Source: Silene conica (taxonomy: Eukaryota > Streptophyta > Magnoliopsida > Caryophyllales > Caryophyllaceae). Taken from it: 64,000 nt of DNA. Under the pieces are notes generated by a model. It did not search any database, had not been told where the DNA came from, and saw nothing but the letters and a program-made list of their open reading frames with translations. The stretch is taken from NCBI GenBank assembly GCA_029255685.2, contig CM055318.2:8127001-8191000 (forward strand), given 5' to 3'. Below, in pieces: positions 1-11,259 of this stretch. How positions within the stretch are numbered: the stretch's first letter is position 1; each line of letters opens with the position of its first letter. The position numbers and the translations under genes are program-made.

Positions 1-37
1 CATCATCCGAATATACCTCCACATTTTGTTAAATGAT

Positions 38-735
38 TTTTTTTTTGCAAGAAGTTACACTTTATATTCATCCACAAAGGGGAATAAAAGATTGAGATTT
101 CTTACAAGGAATAACCACTAAAAGCATTTAAGCTTCAAGAAACAAAAAACCAAAATAATAGCAAATCTAGAGAAGTTAGTTCATAAATGGCTTGTAGCTG
201 TCTCGAATGAGAGGATACACTCTTATGCGGACCGCTGTTTTGATTTGATGCAGCACTCGAGCTTCTGCACATTCCTGATTGGCAAATATCCTTCTATTTC
301 GCTCCCTCCAAATGTAGTAGACTGTTGCAGCCAGGTTACTTTTTAGCCATCGAGCTTTCCAATGCTTCCGATGAGTAGATTTGCTAACCCATTTGAGAGC
401 ATTAATATAGCTCTGCCCAATATCAGTTATATATCCCTATCCAATGCACCACTTCATCCTAGATATAAGCAGAGTACTTATATTTGAAAAAGAGATGATG
501 GTGTGTCTCCATTTGTTGCTTGCACAAACAACATCGGTTAACTATCACAATCCCCTTCTTACCAACATTATCAAGAGTGGCTAGTTGTAGATGGGTAGCA
601 AGCCCTGCAATAATGCTATGACATGGTATAATTTCGCATCTAGTAATGCTCTTAAACCAGTTGATTCTTTCACCATGATTGCGAGGTTTTTCATAGGCAC
701 GAGACACTATGAACTTGGAATTTTGAACACAGTGA
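38..735 (-). pseudogene. 3' end of a degenerate LINE (zf-RVT domain)
   Basis: Read on the minus strand this is the C-terminal tail of a plant L1-type reverse transcriptase. A zf-RVT zinc-binding region is visible (residues like CCLCKQQMETHHHLF), followed after a stop and frame changes by the typical tail YYIWRERNRRIFANQ. A T-run at about 38-46 on the plus strand fits the poly(A) tail of a minus-strand insertion. RT and endonuclease parts are absent, so the copy is 5'-truncated and dead. The 736-1209 duplicated block abuts its 5' end. Confidence 0.7.
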
Positions 736-1209
736 TCATCATAGATCACTAGTTATTATTACAGTCTTTGATGCATTGTGAGATATGCTTCAGGTATTGC
801 ATCCAGAAAACGGCCAAATAGCTTTTGATCAATTGTTTCGTCACACAACCGATCATTAACATAATAAACATTCATCATCGAAAACACACATTTATGTTAT
901 TAAAAAAAAAAAATAGTATTAGAAAATAAAATAAATTTGATAAGTAGTACAACATACATAATCGTTGTAGTGAATCTACTTTGAATTATAATTCACAAAT
1001 AATTTAGAAATTTTTATTTTATAAAAAGAAACAATAATTGTGACAAAACACTAATAAATATAACAATATTCGTGGCAAAATAATAATAATTGTGACAATG
1101 ATTTACTAAATTGTGAAAATATATTTTGACTATATATTATGACAATGTAGCCATGTAGGTATTTAATTAATAAATTATTATTTTCATACGAGTGCTTTTG
1201 TCAGTCTCA
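736..1209. repeat. 475-bp direct repeat, left copy
   Basis: This block matches 16674-17148 with only about half a dozen differences that I can see. It begins with TCATCATAGATCAC and ends at CAGTCTCA in both places. The two copies bracket the whole Athila-like element. On the minus strand the first 125 bp could encode the last residues of an unknown protein (ending AYLTMHQRL then stop), but that is uncertain. The remainder is AT-rich and noncoding. Confidence 0.85.
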
Positions 1210-3814
1210 TGTAGGATGCCGACTCAAAGTCTAACCATGGTGTCAAACCCCTAAATCAAGCTCAAGCAATCAAGAATGACATCACCAAAGACCAAGAAAC
1301 TAATTCAAGGCGGGCAAACGGAAGTACTAAGCTATACTTCCAAGAATGACACGACACACATGATTCGACTCCATGCAAGACCCATAACCGATAAAAGAAC
1401 CCTAAGTACCGACTCTCACGGGAGACACTCAACACACAAGGGAAGAAAGGGGGGTTGATTTTTGTGACAAAAAGTAACCAAAATCGCTCACCTACCTCAA
1501 CTTGCGAAGCATGCCCGCAATCTAGAATGGTACTCCATCCAAAAATCCATGAAAAATGCAAATGCACATGATGAGAACAACAACAAGGATGCAACGGGGC
1601 TTGGGTTGGGTGAAAATGGTTTGGTGCAAGCACCGTTCTAGGATTTGAGGCTCAAAAACAAGAATGATTGCCATAATCAACACAAACTCCTTATTACAAC
1701 AACTAAGCAACGTCTATGCCCTAACTTTGGTTTCAACAAAAACAAGCAAAAATTGTATAAATCCCAACTTACTTTGGAAAAATCGGACCCGTCACAACCT
1801 TAAACAAAATGGTCATTATTAAGAACACCGAACAACGTCTACACCCTAACATACGACTTGAAAATCAAATCAAATGCAAAAATTGTGTAAACCCGGCACG
1901 CGTGCAAAAACATCAAAAGACCACATTATTGTAGCAACGGCTTTTTCAATGTCCCCTTGATGAAAGGGGTTTAAAACACATATGTACAATTTTCTTTTTG
2001 GATTTTTCAAAACTTTTTCAACTTTTTCTTTGATTTTCTACTTTCTTTCTTTTTTCATCATTTTTTTTTTCTTTTCTTTTCTTTTTCTCAAACTTCCAAA
2101 CACCAAGAAAACAACAAGTAGTGACCACAACGGAAGAGTGCACCAACCAACATCTAAATTCCCGACTCTACCACCAACAAAGTACCACAAAAGCAACCAT
2201 TCTTGATCAAGGAAGGATGTTTTTGGGATGTAGCTCATCTAGTAGTTTAGGCCAAATGAAAAGGTTAATTAAGGCTCAAAGTGGTTAAACAAAAAGGGAA
2301 TAAGATGCAAGGGTCAAAACAAGGCTGATTTGGCAAATGTGAAGTTGATTTATTTAGAACAAAAGTTGTCTCACATGCACATGAACATTAACAAGGAAAT
2401 AAGGAACGAGCGCCATACTTATGCGTATATATAGACATAACACCCCACGTAAGGAGGACTACTCACAATCCTAAACTGAGTCGGTTTGATGGACCGACTA
2501 TAAAGGAGGCTCTATCCTCACATTTGAGTAGCTAATGTCGGTCCTAGGTCGAGTCAAGGTCTAACACGGTCTCACAAGGTGGTCAAAACTTGGTCATTAA
2601 GCATAGACTTCCGGGTCCTTGCAAGCAAGAACCCTAACAAGGTGACATCAAACGGTGCAGGCTATTAGGAGGGGTAAGACACAAGCAAGACACATATCAT
2701 CATTGACGGCATATATCCTCCACTATTCAACCTCCTATGCATATTTACAAACAAAAGCAAAACGGAAAACCGACTAACACATATTCACAAAACTATAAAA
2801 ATGAAAAGGCATGTGAAACAAAAGCAAACTAATACTAAACACAACAAACAAGCAACAACAAGAAGGCTAAACTAACAGCACATCAACCACAACAACCAAA
2901 AGTTCCCCAAAGGAACATCCAAGGCACAAAAATCTCGTTCTCCTTCATGATATCAACATAAAAAGAAATCGGGAGGGGGAGAAAGAAGTAGGAAAGAGTA
3001 TACCAAGCATCTTCATTCTCCTAATACCTCGGGTTGCCGTCGCATCTGCCACTTGTTAATCCAACAAACATATATATACAAAACAAGCAAAGAACAAAAA
3101 CAAAGGAAAGGAAGAACAAATTTTTTTGGAATTTTTTGAAATTTTTCGATTTTTTTGGTATTTTTGAAGTTTTTTTTTCATATTTACAAAAGCAAATAAA
3201 TATTCACAAAGTGGATATTTTCCCTCCCCACACTTAAGATTTACATTGTCCTCAATGGAACAAAGTGCAAGGTGGAAATGAAGGAAAAGAACGAAAACAA
3301 CATGTTTTTGGCTTTTTTGAAATTTTTGAGAAAATAAAAACTTGTTTTTGTATTTTTGAAATAAGCGGTTATTCCTCCCCACACTTATTTATGTGTATAA
3401 TGTGAGGAGGAAAACCGGAAAATAAAGAACATGTTTTTGAAGGTTTTTGGTTTTTCAATTTTTTTTGGATTTTGGTTTTTATGAAAACAATAAAAACAAA
3501 GGTAAACAAAAGAAATGAAAAACTAAAAACTAAACTAAATGCTCTAATCTATATGTATGCAAACTACATGTGACAATATGATACAAAATAAGTATATCTA
3601 ATGCATCTAGATGAATGCAACTATATGCAACTAAACTAATTAATGATATGAAGTGATGAATTGAAAACTAAAACAATCTAACTAAACTAACTAACTATTC
3701 TAAATGCATGCTAGAAAGTAAAATGCAAAGTAAAGTGAAATTTGGATTGAGGGAGTTACTTGCTTTGGATTTTTCAAGGGGAGCATAGCCATCACCTACC
3801 ACCTCCAAAGGTGG
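1210..3814 (-). other. Noncoding 3' region of the Athila-like element
   Basis: No coding region is convincing here. The sequence is A-rich on the plus strand, with homopolymer-rich stretches around 2040-2100, 3120-3180 and 3430-3480. It contains phrases common in the 3' noncoding part of plant Gypsy elements, for example 'cctcgggttgcc' near 3028 and 'ccccacacttaag' near 3225. It ends abruptly at 1210 with no LTR, so the 3' LTR and polypurine tract are missing. Confidence 0.55.
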
Positions 3815-4823
3815 TCACTGATCAAAATGATCCTCGGACTCATAACCTTCGTCCTCATTGCCATCATCATCATCATCTCCATTGCCATCCACTTGCATAT
3901 AGTCACCCGGGTTAAGCATTACATCTCGAAAGGGCGAAGCATGCGAGCCACTAGCCCCGGGGTCACCTACCATGCCATGGGGAGAAGGGTGCCCTTGAGG
4001 GCGGGGGCCTGAGTCCGCGTTCCCACGGAAATTGGGGGGAAAGATCGGGCTAGTGAAGTAGCCCGGGGCAACATTGATCTCCCCGAAAAAACGCCCCTCT
4101 GGAGGCACATATCCCATCTCGGGAGGCATGTAGTAAGACGGGCGACCACCGGCCGCATGATGAAGTCCCTGGCGAACAGACTGATCATAGTTGGGAAATG
4201 TCTCATAGGCCTGATCGTGGTATATGTAATCAAGCCTATAAGTCAAATCCCTACGCCGCTCATCCGGCAATGCTTGGCGCTCGTCTGCAAGGTCTGCCGC
4301 GGTCTTCATACCCAAATCAACCCGGGCCATGAAGTCAATGAGGTCCTGAGGCATAGTGAAAGACTGAGTAGATGGATCGGAGCCGGAGGTAGATCCCTGG
4401 AAGTATGAGGGACCACTCTGAAAAGGGGGCATGGTAACGGAGGGCTGCTGAAACTGCTCAAACTGGAGGTCGGATGCGGTGGTACCGGTCCTATCTCGGG
4501 CATATACTCTCGGAGCACGCTGATCGGGAGGGAGCTCATCGGGGTCCACCTCAATATCAAGGAGGTAGGAGGTGTTCCCTGGCACAACTCTCATCCTCTC
4601 GGTGTTAGGCAAAGGCACCGAATTTCTGAATTTGTTATCTACGCGAATCTGCCAATACTCATTACGATCGTTGGGGTTATACTTGATCCACCCCAAAGCC
4701 TCCTGCAAGTACCGGCGAGATAACACGTTCTCACCCTGAATGTAGTCTACCGTAAAATGCCTCTGACAAAGGTCTTCGGCTATCAAGGTGACCATCCCCC
4801 CAACACATATAGGGGTGGTAAGC
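3815..4823 (-). pseudogene. ATHILA-family ORF, C-terminal part (split by CACTA)
   Basis: This is the downstream half of the ATHILA-type retrotransposon protein that begins at 9981. It reads VTLIAEDLCQRHFTVDYIQG, then an acidic, proline-rich tail ending DDDDDGNEDEGYESEDHFDQ and a stop. The function of ATHILA ORF proteins is not established; in some Athila elements this position is called env-like. No transmembrane segment is obvious in this half. The reading frame continues in phase across one copy of the TGA target site into the 9254-9981 half, so the CACTA insertion is the only break I see. Confidence 0.75.
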
Positions 4824-4849
4824 TGACACTACAACAGATACGTCAGATT

Positions 4850-5230
4850 GCGACTGAAATTAGCGACCACAAGCGGTCGCCCTTCTAATTTTAGCGACCA
4901 ATTGCAGTCGCACGCCCTTAGTCGCAGGCTGTAGTCGCTTTTAGCGACCGATATTGGTCGCCAATTTTAGCGACCGATGAAAAAAAGGCGGGCGACCGAT
5001 AGTGGTCGCCAAATTAGCGACCGACTGCGGTAGCTAAATTAGCGACCGATTTCAGTCGCTAATTTGGCGACCGTTTTCAGTCGCTAAATTTGCGACCGAT
5101 TTCAGTCGCTAATTTAGCTACTGACATCGGTCGCTAAGTGGTCGCCAATGAAAAAAAAGTTACAGGGGTTTAGCGACCGACAGTGGTCGCTAATTTTACA
5201 TGTTCGGTCGCTAATTTTACATGTATTTGC
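4850..5230. repeat. CACTA left subterminal repeats
   Basis: Many direct and inverted copies of a roughly 10-bp motif (gcgaccgattt / cagtcgctaa) lie here and are mirrored at 8925-9200. In characterised CACTA elements such subterminal repeats bind the TNPA/TNP1-like protein. That role is inferred here from position. Confidence 0.8.
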
Positions 5231-5465
5231 CCATAAAATTCGGTTTTGTCCTAGCCAAATCCGTAGCTACTACTGTAAAACCTGCAAGCAAACCAAAGAA
5301 GAGCAGCGCACAACCCAATTGATGCCAAATCTGATCGCTTAAATAAATAAAAGTGATTTGGATTACAAAGTACGAAATTCAAGCACTAAACTTAAAATTA
5401 TCCAACACTAAACTTAAAATTATCCAACACTAAACATAAGAGTCACTAAAAACAAGAGTCACAAG

Positions 5466-6572
5466 CTACGACACTGGAAAAGATGCTCCCGCCCCACTGC
5501 CACCTCCATAATCGGGATCTCTTGGATCCCGATCCTGTGGACGCCAACCGCTGTTACAATTAGCAAAGTAGGAAGACATCCTTTCCATCTCTTCTTTCAT
5601 TCTCCTCACCTCTTCATCTCGTTCGGCGTCCCTTCTATCCTTCTTAGCTAGTTGCATCTGAAGGTGACTGACCAAACCAGGAACATAGGGTTGATGCTGG
5701 GACGAGGACCCTCTTCTTGCCGGCGGTTCATAAAAGAGCTCTTTAGCTGAACCGGCCCCATAGACTCCTCCTTTATGAAAACCGTCTACCAATTCATACC
5801 ATAGCTGATTGTCGGAGATGTCAGGGTTCGCCTTCTTTCGTTTAAGAAATGTTTCCTACAAAAAAAATGAAACATTATTAATAATATATACAATAACACT
5901 TACATATAAATAAATCATTGATTATAAATCATTTTTTAAATGCTTTATACAATAACACTTACATATAATTCGCGATCTCTTGCATTTACGAAGACGAACC
6001 CTTTCCTTCCCTTTTTGGCATGTGTCTCAAGGAAGAGATCTACAACCGATTGTAGCTGGCCCTTATTTTTCCTTGCCTATAAAAAAAATAATAAATTCAT
6101 GAAGTGTTAGTCAGTTAATTAAAATTTAAAGCTAAATATATACTTCAAGATAAAAGTGATAAATTAAATCACAAGAGTAAATACTTACAGTTATCGTCAC
6201 GCGATCATGGAATGACTGAGACCCACCATAATGAGTAGCGCCAACCTCCGCTTCGGGATCCTCTCCACCCCTCTTGTTCGCCTTGTTCCGCGCCGACTTT
6301 TGCTTGAACTCAGGACTTTCTCTGTACTTAGTGAATTCTTCATATGACTGACCTACAATCCAATAAAATAGAAATGATTACTATAAATTTAAAAAATGTA
6401 AAAACTTTTTATTTTAATACGATTATTAATAAATTAATACCTTTCATGAACGTTGGCGGAGTCTTTCTCTTCGAGACCTTATACATAATGTCCTTTAGCC
6501 TCCTTTGACCAATATCATTGAATCGATCCCAAGCCAGTCGATCAAGCGCACTTGGCCAATAGAAGACACGCT
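5466..6572 (-). pseudogene. CACTA Transposase_24-like gene, 3' part
   Basis: Five minus-strand exons can be traced with GT-AG borders. The first (about 6572-6440) reads VFYWPSALDRLAWDRFND and RRLKDIMYKVSKRKTPPTF. The next (about 6352-6190) has YEEFTKYRESPEFKQKSAQN and GATHYGGSQSFHDRVT. The third is about 6076-5993. The last (5792-5466) carries NQLWYELVDGFHKGGVYG and a coiled-coil-like KKDRRDAERDEEVRRMKEE. This matches the plant Transposase_24 (PF03004, Ptta/En/Spm) pattern seen downstream of TNP2 in CACTA elements. The N-terminal part is missing and 5' sequence runs straight into the truncated transposase. Confidence 0.7.
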
Positions 6573-6633
6573 ACCAAAAAAAGAAGAGTTATTAGAGAAA
6601 CAAATCAACCATGAATTTATAAAAAATAAATAA

Positions 6634-7575
6634 TTAAAGTAAAGACTTATATACGTACCCGAAAGGCGTACGGGGGTTTTCTTTGTGCCATCTCATTTGG
6701 TTGGCAATATTTTTCGTGGCATATAACCTTTGAAGTCTTGGAGCTAGGGGAAGATAAATTAATGGGTGTAATGATATTGGTTTCTTTGTTTTTCCACTCT
6801 TCTTACCCTTTTTTCCCTTCAAGATAATATTTCCCTCACTTGTCTCATATCTATCCCTTTGACATTTCTTACATTTGGTTAGCAACGCATCATCTTTCCA
6901 AAAAAGCATACATCCTCCAGGACATGCGTCAATCTTTTCATGTGGAAGCTGAAGACCTTTGACCACTTTTTTGGTGTTGTAAAAATTACGGGTCATAATG
7001 TTATTATCGGGTATAACATCTTCAATTAAAGTAGCAATACTGTCAACCGCTTTAAACGGCATATTGAACTCACATTTTAACGTTACTATCCTCGATGCAA
7101 CTTGCAACAATGACATTCTACTCCCCTCATATAAAGTTTTCTCGGAGTCCCTTAGCATATCAAAAAAGGCTTTGGCTTTTGGGTTTGGATCTTCTTCCTC
7201 GGTTATAGGTACACGATCGGGATTAGTGAAAACATTCGACTCAAAGGCATCAAGTACCATTTCTCTATATGGGTTCTCGGGTTCAGAAGAGTGTTCGGGA
7301 TCAGAAGAGTATTTTTCCCCATGTGATATCCAGTTGTAATAGTTTGGAAAAAACCCATTCGTAATAAGATGTTCTTCTACTTCTACCTCAGGTAAATATT
7401 TTAAGTTTTTACATTTAGTACAAGGACACCTAAGTTTGCGTTGTTCGAAATCATATGATTCTGAACATCTAGCAAATTCAATAAACCCACGAACTCCCTT
7501 TACAAATCTAGCATTGGGACGTTTCTTCTTATCTACTCTTTCTTCGTACATCCAGCTACGTTCAAATATCTTCAT
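6634..7575 (-). pseudogene. CACTA TNP2-type transposase, N-terminal fragment
   Basis: The protein starts MKIFERSWMYEERVDKKKR. It has a Transpos_assoc-like region with the metal-binding pattern CPCTKCKNLKYL and an HGE about 85 residues in. The beginning of the Transposase_21 domain follows (residues about 195-290), with EKIDACPGGCMLFWKDDALL, a CKKCQRDRY zinc motif and the motif LAPRLQRLYATKNIANQMRWH. Full-length TNP2 proteins run several hundred residues further with the catalytic acidic residues. Here the frame ends 15 residues later, next to the Transposase_24 remnant, which points to an internal deletion. No catalytic core remains. Confidence 0.85.
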
Positions 7576-7738
7576 TTTAATCTAGATAATATATAATAAT
7601 TAAACCAAACACACAACAATAATTTCAATTCAATAAGAATTCAACAAATAATAAGTTCAAGCTAAGAATTCAATCAAGTCAATATATGTACTTAAAGATT
7701 TCAATTGGGTCCTTATCACTCCAACCTAAACCCATCAA

Positions 7739-7960
7739 TGTATATTTCAAGTCACTAGCAAATACATAATTGTGAATTTATTAGTGGGGAAAAAAAATTT
7801 GGCAGCAATTCCCTTAAGTTCTTCAAATACACAATGTGAAATAAATTTGTATTTATTTCACATATGTATTCGAAGAACATAAAGAAATTGTTACCAAACT
7901 CTTTCCCCACTAATAAATTCACAAGTATGTATTTACTACCTAAGTGACTTGAAATATACA
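7739..7960. repeat. 222-bp imperfect foldback inside the CACTA element
   Basis: The left arm begins TGTATATTTCAAGTCACT and the right arm ends AAGTGACTTGAAATATACA. Inner parts also pair (GTGAATTTATTAGTGGGG with CCCCACTAATAAATTCAC, and the segment near 7815 with that near 7870). Nearly the whole segment could form one long hairpin with bulges. It lies just upstream of the transposase start, in its 5' region. Confidence 0.8.
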
Positions 7961-8109
7961 AAGACAGTCCCAAAATGGGGACTATTCATGAATTTCTCCT
8001 AACGAGTAATTCATGAACGGGTACTAGGTCAATAGTAATTCAATTCTTGCACGGAAAATATTCACAATAACTTACAATAACATACAAACATAATAATTAA
8101 CATCACAAA

Positions 8110-8690
8110 ATCATCCTAGAAATCTAATTACTAACTATACTCATCATCCAATTTTCCCCAATTTCTAACCCTAATCACAATAACACCCATTTTTTTTCCA
8201 ATTAACTAACTAAAAACATCCTAAAAACATCTTAATAATCTAATTACTAACTAAAATCATCATCCAATTTTCCCCAATTTCTAACCCTAATCACAATAAC
8301 ACCCAATTTTTTTTCAATTCACTAACTAAAAACATCCTAAAAACATCCTAATAATCTAATTACTAACTAAAATCATAATCCAATTTTCCCCAATTTCTAA
8401 CCCTAATCACAATAACACCCAATTTTTTTACAATTCACTAACTAAAAACATCCTAAAAACATCCTAATAATCTAATTACTAACTAAAATCATAATCCAAT
8501 TTTCCCCAATTTCTAACCCTAATCACAATAACACTCCATTTTTTTCAATTAACTAACTCAAAACATCCTAAAAAGCATCCTAATAATCTAATTACTAACT
8601 AAAAGCATCCTAATAATCTAATTATTAACTAAAAGCATCCTAATAATCTAATTACTAACTAAAAGCATCCTAATAATCTAATTACTTGTT
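8110..8690. repeat. Two tandem-repeat tracts in the CACTA element
   Basis: A unit of about 118 bp (containing 'ccaattttccccaatttct' and 'aacatcctaaaaacat') is repeated about four times from 8110 to 8560. It is followed by about four copies of a roughly 32-bp unit (actaaaagcatcctaataat) to about 8690. The tracts lie between the transposase start and the right subterminal repeats. No coding potential is seen. Confidence 0.85.
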
Positions 8691-8924
8691 TGAATTACAA
8701 TAATACTATAAAGAGATTTAATACATAATTAAAGTTAGTAAATCGACACAAACCTGAAAAAGGAGTAAAATGTAGGTGAACGGCGGTGGTGGGTGGTCCG
8801 GTGGCGTTGCGGTGGTCCGGTATAAGGACTATCGGTCGACGGGTTTTGAGGTTTTTCTTTTTTAAAACGTACGCAATAATGGGAATGACGGGTTGAAGAG
8901 GCAAAAAAAAAATATAACAGGGGG

Positions 8925-9200
8925 TTAGCGACCGAAATCGGTCGCTAAATTCGGTCGCTAAATTTAGCGACTGAATTCGGTCGCTAAATTCGGTCGCTAA
9001 ATTTAGCGACTGTAGCTAACCTCGGTCGCTAAATTTAGCGACTGAATTCGGTCGCCAAATTCGGTCGCTAAACTGGCGCAATGGTACTTTTTGGATTCCC
9101 GCGGATTTTTTCGGATAAGATTGGGATAGGCTTTTGGTCGCTAAATTTAGCGACCGACGTCGGTCGCCCGCTTTTTTTTATTCGGTCGCTAATTTGCGAC
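8925..9200. repeat. CACTA right subterminal repeats
   Basis: Dense copies of 'tcggtcgctaaatttagcga' and its inverse form mirror those at the left end, just inside the right CACTA terminus. Confidence 0.8.
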
Positions 9201-9253
9201 TACCATTGCGGTGGCAGGTTTGGTCGCTATCTGGGGTAATTCTTGTAGTGTGA

Positions 9254-9981
9254 GGTTGGGTTGCCAACCTACTCAAGTGAAGCGCCATATGATGAGCAAT
9301 ATTAAGTTTCGGGCCACCAACCAAATAACACCCCAAAATCTCGAGCTCCGTAGTAGTAAAATTGTGAGGCTCATCCCTAGAAAAGACGGTCCACCCCATG
9401 AACCGATGCCAAATCCTAATCGGTGCCAAATGCACCCTATTAGCCGGTTTCTTTCTTGTCCTATCACTTACTAAACCGGTTATGGCGGTCCAAATAGCCT
9501 CCGTATCAAAACCCTCCGGAGGCTTAATAGACAATTTTCCGTTGAGCCCAAAAATTAGAGCAAAGTTTTCCAATGTAAGACGGTGTTGCTTGTTCATCAA
9601 ACGAAATTCCAATAAGACCACTTTCCCCAAAGACCGGTTTTTAGTAACTACAAGGGAGCTCAAAAACTCCCAAGTCAATTTGGGGGAGGTGTGAACCGGT
9701 CTAGTTTCATACAAGGTTTTCATCCCCAAACCATCAAAAAGATCCGCAGTAATCCTCTCAATACCAAGTTCCCTCAAACCTGCCCTATCAATGAACCTAG
9801 TCGGATGAAGGGGGCGATGCTTAAAGTAAGTAAAAATACCTTTTTGTTGTATACTAGCAAATTGGAGTCCGGGAAAGCTCGGATCCGGACCAATGAAGCT
9901 GCTATCAAGTACATTCCGCACTTCTTGCTCCACAATCGGGTTATGCCTTGATTTCGATCTCCTTTCCGTTCTTCCTGACAT
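9254..9981 (-). pseudogene. ATHILA-family ORF, N-terminal part (split by CACTA)
   Basis: This is the upstream half of the ATHILA retrotransposon protein. I take the ATG at 9981 (MSGRTERRSKSRHNPI) as start, because the residues encoded upstream of it look like untranslated leader. Typical ATHILA stretches follow: YFKHRPLHPTRFIDRAGL, ELGIERITADLFDGLGM, VVLLEFRLMNKQHRLTLENF and LEILGCYLVGGPKLNIAHHM. The frame is open up to the CACTA insertion site and continues in phase at 4823. Confidence 0.75.
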
Positions 9982-10162
9982 GGTTATTTTGAGGTGATTT
10001 GATGAGGGAATGAAAGGGGGTTTTGATTTGGAGTGTTTGGTGGTGTTTTTGTAGGTAGGGGATGTGAGGGAGAAGAGGGAATAAGGAAGAAAGAAGAAGA
10101 AAAATGAAGATGAAATGAGGAAATGAAGGGAATTCACGGTTTTATTTTTGCGAGCAGATGCT

Positions 10163-10574
10163 TCTCAGCCGGTACGGGACCGGCCGCCGGCCTACCGGCT
10201 GAGAGTTAGGGTTTGATGTTTTTTGAAATTTTTCGAACATTTTTTTTTCAAAGGATTTGCTTCTGCGCCGGCGGACCGGCTGCCGGCCGACCGACTCAAA
10301 ATCCGCCTTCAACTTTTCCCCAGCCTTCTCTTCTTCTTCATTCTCAACTTACAAAAACTCCCAGGCGGTGGACCGGCTGCCGGCCGACCGGCTGGGGATC
10401 CCTCTCCACCTTTTTTCCTTCAAAACTGGTTCACACTCCACGATTCTCAGCCGGTGGACCGGCTGCCGGCCTACCGGCTGGGAATCAATTCTCCTTTGAT
10501 TTTCCGCCTTTTTGAACAAGTGATACGTCTTTGAGCCGGTTGACCGGCTGCCGGTATGGTGCAGGCTGGGAGTG
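10163..10574. repeat. Cluster of five GC-rich palindromic modules
   Basis: Modules of about 40 bp built on AGCCGGT...ACCGGCTG occur at about 10163-10205, 10266-10301, 10358-10398, 10442-10486 and 10530-10574. They are separated by 50-70 bp of unrelated AT-richer DNA. In several, the bases beyond the GC core also pair, for example GATTCTCAGCCGGT with ACCGGCTGGGAATC. The cluster lies between the ATHILA ORF start and the protease end, where pol would be expected. A sixth module (11191-11246) is on the other side of the TRIM. Confidence 0.8.
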
Positions 10575-10575
10575 C

Positions 10576-11138
10576 TGTAACACCCCAAGAGTATGAGAGG
10601 AAAGTTGAGTTGTCCCACATCGGTAGAATGTGAGGCTTGTGATATGTTTATAATAACTTCCACCCACCACTTAGTAACAAGGCCTTGTGCTTTTGGGCTT
10701 AAGTGAGGACAAATAATGGGCCCAAAAGTGTGCACCCATCTTATTGGGTTTGTGTTACGACGGTGGCGGGTCGGGTTGTTACAAATGGTATCAGAGCGAC
10801 CTTGCGACCGTGTGGTGAGCCTGTGGTCGGGAGTACCCGGGTCACACACCTAGCGGGGGAGTATTCTGGCCCTGGTTGTGGTCAAGGTTGAGGCACAACG
10901 AGGACGTTGTGTTCTTTAAGTGGGGGAGTTTGTAACACCCCAAGAGTATGAGAGGAAAGTTGAGTTGTCCCACATAGGTAGAATGTGAGGCTTGTGATAT
11001 GTTTATAATAACTTCCACCCACCACTTAGTAACAAGGCCTTGTGCTTTTGGGCTTAAGTGAGGACAAATAATGGGCCCAAAAGTGTGCACCCATCTTATT
11101 GGGTTTGTGTTACGACGGTGGCGGGTCGGGTTGTTACA
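10576..11138 (+). mobile_element. TRIM retrotransposon, complete and young
   Basis: Two 208-bp LTRs (10576-10783 and 10931-11138) start TGTAACACCCC and end GGTTGTTACA. By eye they differ at one base (10621 c versus 10976 a). Directly after the first LTR is TGGTATCAGAGC (10786-10797), the usual initiator-Met tRNA primer site. A purine-rich AAGTGGGGGAG (10918-10928) precedes the second LTR. The 5-bp target duplication AGTGC flanks it (10571-10575 and 11139-11143). The internal region of 147 bp is noncoding, so replication must have been in trans. Confidence 0.95.
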
Positions 11139-11190
11139 AGTGCAAAATCTGAAATCTGCCCAAATAAACCATCAAAAACAGAAATGTGTC

Positions 11191-11246
11191 CAGGTACTCT
11201 CAACCGGTATGAGACCGTCAGCCGGTAGGCCGGCTGGGAGTACCTG
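11191..11246. repeat. GC-rich palindromic module with an 17-bp arm
   Basis: CAGGTACTCTCAACCGG (11191-11207) pairs with CCGGCTGGGAGTACCTG (11230-11246), with two or three mismatch or wobble positions. It is the sixth module of the 10163 cluster, separated from the others by the TRIM insertion. Confidence 0.8.
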
Positions 11247-11259
11247 TACACAATTTCGA

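Larger units (their letters stand above)
4827..9250 (-). mobile_element. CACTA (En/Spm) transposon, internally deleted
   Basis: The element starts CACTACAACA and ends TTCTTGTAGTG, the diagnostic inverted CACTA termini. It is flanked by the 3-bp duplication TGA (4824-4826 and 9251-9253). Both ends carry many copies of a subterminal motif close to TTAGCGACCGA in both orientations (about 4850-5230 and 8925-9200). Inside are the start of a TNP2-type transposase gene and the end of a second, Transposase_24-type gene, with the middle missing. At 4424 bp it is shorter than typical autonomous CACTA elements and is probably non-autonomous. Confidence 0.95.

Noticed and set aside
10213..10515. Overlapping open frames rich in SQPVDRLPAGR-type repeats as a repeat protein
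   Set aside because: The frames arise in all phases from the GC palindrome modules. They have no start context and no homology between spacers.
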